Of a DNA stretch of 8,416 bases, positions 6,496-8,416 are shown piece after piece; the stretch's first letter is position 1, and each line of letters begins with the position of its first letter. This DNA comes from Clostridiales bacterium (GTDB lineage: Bacteria > Bacillota > Clostridia > Oscillospirales > Acutalibacteraceae): assembly GCA_019418545.1 (NCBI GenBank), contig DYBQ01000058.1, forward strand, positions 6,527 through 14,942. The letters run 5' to 3'. A program made the translations under genes and the position numbers. The notes beneath the pieces were generated by a model that had not been told where the DNA came from, did not search any database, and saw nothing but the letters and a program-made list of their open reading frames with translations.

Positions 6496-6501
6496 GTCAA
6501 G
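6496..6501 (-). other. Orphan -35 box left by a promoter deletion
   Basis: TTGACA followed by a run of A and CGGC repeats the -35 and spacer start of the complete T-box promoter at 5801-5806. The matching -10 is missing: 17 bases downstream stands GTTATG, a poor match to TATAAT. The box lies 21 bases after the stop of the NDT-TPR gene. Any promoter here should be weak. Confidence 0.65.
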
Positions 6502-6522
6502 GGAAGAAAAGACTTTTGCTCA

Positions 6523-7815
6523 TTACAGCCGGGGATTTTCCTCCAAATACATGGCCATGCCCGGTGAAATCTCCCGAATCTTATCCAGAATTTCCGAAGC
6601 TCCCGGGTCGTCCATAGCACGGTAAATCCGATAGGCCAAAGACAAATGGTCCTCGTCAAACTCATCTCCGCTCAGGTGCAGGCACACATCAATGTGCTCC
6701 CGGGCAGCCAGCAAATCGCTTCTCTTTTCGCAGGTGGCCAAATTGAAATAATAGGCCGGCTCCGTGTTGTCATAACTAATGGCTTTTTTCAGCGCAGTAA
6801 TGGCCCGCTCCCGATATTCTTCATTATCCGTTTCTACATACAAACCGAAGTACAGGCGGTTTTCCTGATTGTACACCTGCCCGATGTCCTCGTCAGACTC
6901 CCCGTCGGACACAGCAATCAGATGCTTAACGATGGTGTCGCAAAGCTCCTTTACCTCTTCTTCACGGTCATGCTTGTTGGCAAAGGAAACCAGGCATCCC
7001 AGATAATCCACTTTGTCATGGAAGGACTTGTCACTGTCCATAAATTCCACAGCACAGTCAATCAGCATCTGCCCAGCTGACAAAGAGCCAATCGCGGCTG
7101 CTTGCTCGGCACACTTATCCAAAAATTCAATTTTATCCATCGTTGGACGCAGGTGCTCCATGGCGATTTCCACCAGTTCCACATCCCGCTTACGCATTCC
7201 CAAATTAAAGGACATAACCGCCGACAATCCCTTGGGCAGCGAACGTTTGGTACCGGGAGCAGACTGGCTGCCGGTAATATTCAAAGTTCCCCCGCTGCCG
7301 GAGCCGGAAGTCATACGGTCCAGCTTGCGCTCGACCCGCAGAAGAATGGCGGCAATTTCACTCAGGGATGCACCGGCAGAAGTACTTTCAAAACCGCGCT
7401 CAATTACCGGCTCCAAAAAGTTCCGAATCTGCTGTACCGCATCCCGCACGCCCCGCCGGGAATCCAAATCATATTCAATGCAGCGGCGGGTCCCCAAATC
7501 CACCGGCAGCTCCTGCCCACGTCGTTTGAGGACAATCACCGGTTTACCGGTTTCGTCCCGGCGGCCGATTTCATACATAACATTGGGGTTCAAGCCGGTC
7601 AAGTCCACAATGCACAAATCCGATTCCTGCACCGACTGAATGACATCCACATCAATCTGTCCGGCTTCCGAGCGGTGGTCGCCGCGGATGACCTTAAAAT
7701 CATAGATTTCCAGTGCCGGCTCAATAATCAGTTCCAGCAAATCGTCGGCATCCTGCCGAATTTGGCTGCCAAGCTGCCCAATAGGACTGATGACAAAACA
7801 GCTATACTTGCTCAC
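6523..7815 (-). CDS. Nucleoside 2-deoxyribosyltransferase-like protein with TPR-like C-terminus
   Basis: The protein has 430 residues. The N-terminal ~120 residues form a Rossmann-like domain of the nucleoside 2-deoxyribosyltransferase (NDT) group: FVISPIG at 7-13, AGQIDVDVIQSVQESDLCIVD at 51-71, then DLTGLNPNVMYEIG at 71-84. Glu82 sits where the family places its nucleophile. Enzymes of this fold cleave N-glycosidic bonds of nucleosides or nucleotides, and relatives serve as effectors in bacterial conflict systems. A Gly/Ser-rich linker (169-190) leads to helices, with TPR-like pairs near 330-420 (ERAITALKKAIS, EPAYYFNLATC, AREHIDVCL). The start is GTG at 7813-7815, with a GAGAGGGG site upstream. 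An ATG 20 codons earlier lies upstream of the predicted transcription start and can be ruled out if the promoter is right. No signal peptide or membrane segment is visible. The substrate is unknown. Confidence 0.85.
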   Translation of the reverse strand: MSKYSCFVISPIGQLGSQIRQDADDLLELIIEPALEIYDFKVIRGDHRSEAGQIDVDVIQSVQESDLCIVDLTGLNPNVMYEIGRRDETGKPVIVLKRRGQELPVDLGTRRCIEYDLDSRRGVRDAVQQIRNFLEPVIERGFESTSAGASLSEIAAILLRVERKLDRMTSGSGSGGTLNITGSQSAPGTKRSLPKGLSAVMSFNLGMRKRDVELVEIAMEHLRPTMDKIEFLDKCAEQAAAIGSLSAGQMLIDCAVEFMDSDKSFHDKVDYLGCLVSFANKHDREEEVKELCDTIVKHLIAVSDGESDEDIGQVYNQENRLYFGLYVETDNEEYRERAITALKKAISYDNTEPAYYFNLATCEKRSDLLAAREHIDVCLHLSGDEFDEDHLSLAYRIYRAMDDPGASEILDKIREISPGMAMYLEENPRL

Positions 7816-7840
7816 AAAACATTCCCCTCTCATTGTTACT

Positions 7841-7868
7841 ATTATACCAGTAAAACTATATGAATGAA
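7841..7868 (-). promoter_or_regulatory. Extended -10 promoter of the NDT-TPR gene
   Basis: TATAAT at 7841-7846 is preceded by TGG, giving an extended -10 box. A weak -35 (TTCATT, 7863-7868) lies 16 bases upstream. Transcription should begin near 7834, leaving a leader of about 19 bases that contains the ribosome binding site. This fixes GTG at 7815 as the start. Confidence 0.75.
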
Positions 7869-7902
7869 TCCTCATAGAAACGGCCTACAGTTTCCAAGCA
7901 TT

Positions 7903-7929
7903 AAAAACCGCAGCAGTGTCACTGTTTGC
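7903..7929 (-). terminator. Probable weak terminator after the LURP-one gene
   Basis: On the minus strand GCA-aa-CAGT and ACTG-c-TGC pair around a GAC loop. GG and five T follow. It begins four bases after the stop codon. The stem is broken by an internal loop, so it may be inefficient, but its place between a stop codon and the next promoter supports it. Confidence 0.45.
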
Positions 7930-7932
7930 CTT

Positions 7933-8416
7933 CTATACAGGAACCATACATCTCCCCGGAAGAAGTCCTGTTGCGTCCACAATCATGGCTGTACACAAAC
8001 AAAACAATTTGTCGGATTCTCCTCCATCCAGCGTAATACCATAGGAAAACATTCCTTTTCCCTGCCAGCATGGCTCGTGAATCATGAGAACTTTTCCTTT
8101 TTCCACAATATCAAAGCTGCGATTTTCCAAACTGCCGCGCACATGCCAGCTTTTTCCCTGAAAAAGGATTCCTCCCTTTCGGGTAGCCTTTTGGCAAATC
8201 ACCCGCATTCTTTCTCCCTGATACAGACGCAGCTCATACACTCCGACCTCTGTTGTGCCCAAACGAAGAATCCGGGCTTTTTCCTGCCCGTTATCATCCA
8301 TCAAAACAAACACGCCACCCAGGGAATGAGGATTCCCCCAAAGTCGGTAAAGCAGGCGTCCACAGGGCTCCTCTGCCAGAAAAAGTACATTTCCCGGAAG
8401 AGTGCATTGTTTCAGC
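7933..8416 (-). CDS. LURP-one-related (tubby-like) protein, C-terminal part
   Basis: The reading frame is open to the right edge, so at least 160 residues are present and the N-terminus is missing. The internal GTG and ATG codons near 8300 are not likely starts because the coding pattern continues upstream. The beta-rich pattern resembles the LURP-one-related / tubby C-terminal fold: LLYRLWGNPHSLGGVFVLMDD, YELRLYQGERMRVICQK, WHVRGSLENRSFDIVEKGKVLMIHEP, MFSYGITLDGGESDKLFCLCTAMIVDAT. The last stretch matches the usual acidic turn followed by a hydrophobic helix ending in ID or VDA. Bacterial members such as YxjI have no settled function; lipid or membrane binding has been suggested from the fold. 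It has no shared operon structure with the NDT-TPR gene, which has its own promoter. Confidence 0.7.
   Translation of the reverse strand, partial: LKQCTLPGNVLFLAEEPCGRLLYRLWGNPHSLGGVFVLMDDNGQEKARILRLGTTEVGVYELRLYQGERMRVICQKATRKGGILFQGKSWHVRGSLENRSFDIVEKGKVLMIHEPCWQGKGMFSYGITLDGGESDKLFCLCTAMIVDATGLLPGRCMVPV

Noticed and set aside
6098..6625. 175-codon ORF on the plus strand
   Set aside because: It runs across the DUF3795 gene, the truncated T-box and the end of the NDT gene in antisense. It has no domain and no good start context.
7102..7863. 253-codon ORF on the plus strand
   Set aside because: It is the antisense shadow of the NDT-TPR gene and crosses that gene's promoter.
7816..7875. Earlier ATG start for the NDT-TPR gene
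   Set aside because: It lies upstream of the predicted transcription start at about 7834, and its extra residues do not belong to the NDT domain.

Overview
The window looks like a Firmicutes chromosome, most likely a gut Clostridia of the Oscillospiraceae type. The pointers are T-box leader RNA, strong GGAGG-type ribosome binding sites, consensus TTGACA/TATACT and extended -10 promoters, and GUG starts. The family assignment is inference from general character. Every supported gene lies on the minus strand, so the window reads from right to left.

Right end (8416 to 6523): the C-terminal part of a LURP-one-related (tubby-like) protein with a probable terminator. It is followed by a separately promoted 430-residue protein that joins a nucleoside 2-deoxyribosyltransferase-like domain to a TPR-like helical domain. 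Middle (6496 to 5492): a small cassette holding a Cys-rich DUF3795 protein and a 44-codon ORF. It is bounded by two copies of the 3' half of a T-box riboswitch. The copy nearer the cassette's promoter side (6361-6489) has lost its -10 box, Stem I and Stem II. The other copy (5492-5771) is a complete leader with a near-consensus promoter.

Left part (5430 to 1): the complete T-box leads a same-strand run of closely spaced genes. These are a PH-like membrane protein, a DUF1275/YoaK membrane protein, a membrane-anchored small protein with a probable Sm-like barrel, a five-helix membrane protein, valS (valyl-tRNA synthetase) and the start of folC. The best specifier candidate in the T-box is GUC (Val). 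That fits tRNA-Val control of distal valS, although four unrelated genes lie between leader and synthetase. A clear intrinsic terminator separates valS from folC by only a few bases.

The most notable signal is the pair of T-box copies. The truncated one appears to derive from a full copy by a 177-bp deletion between ACGGC repeats, and the two copies bracket an apparently AT-richer cassette. The NDT-TPR protein is the best candidate for an uncharacterised effector. No tRNA, rRNA, CRISPR array or insertion sequence was seen.
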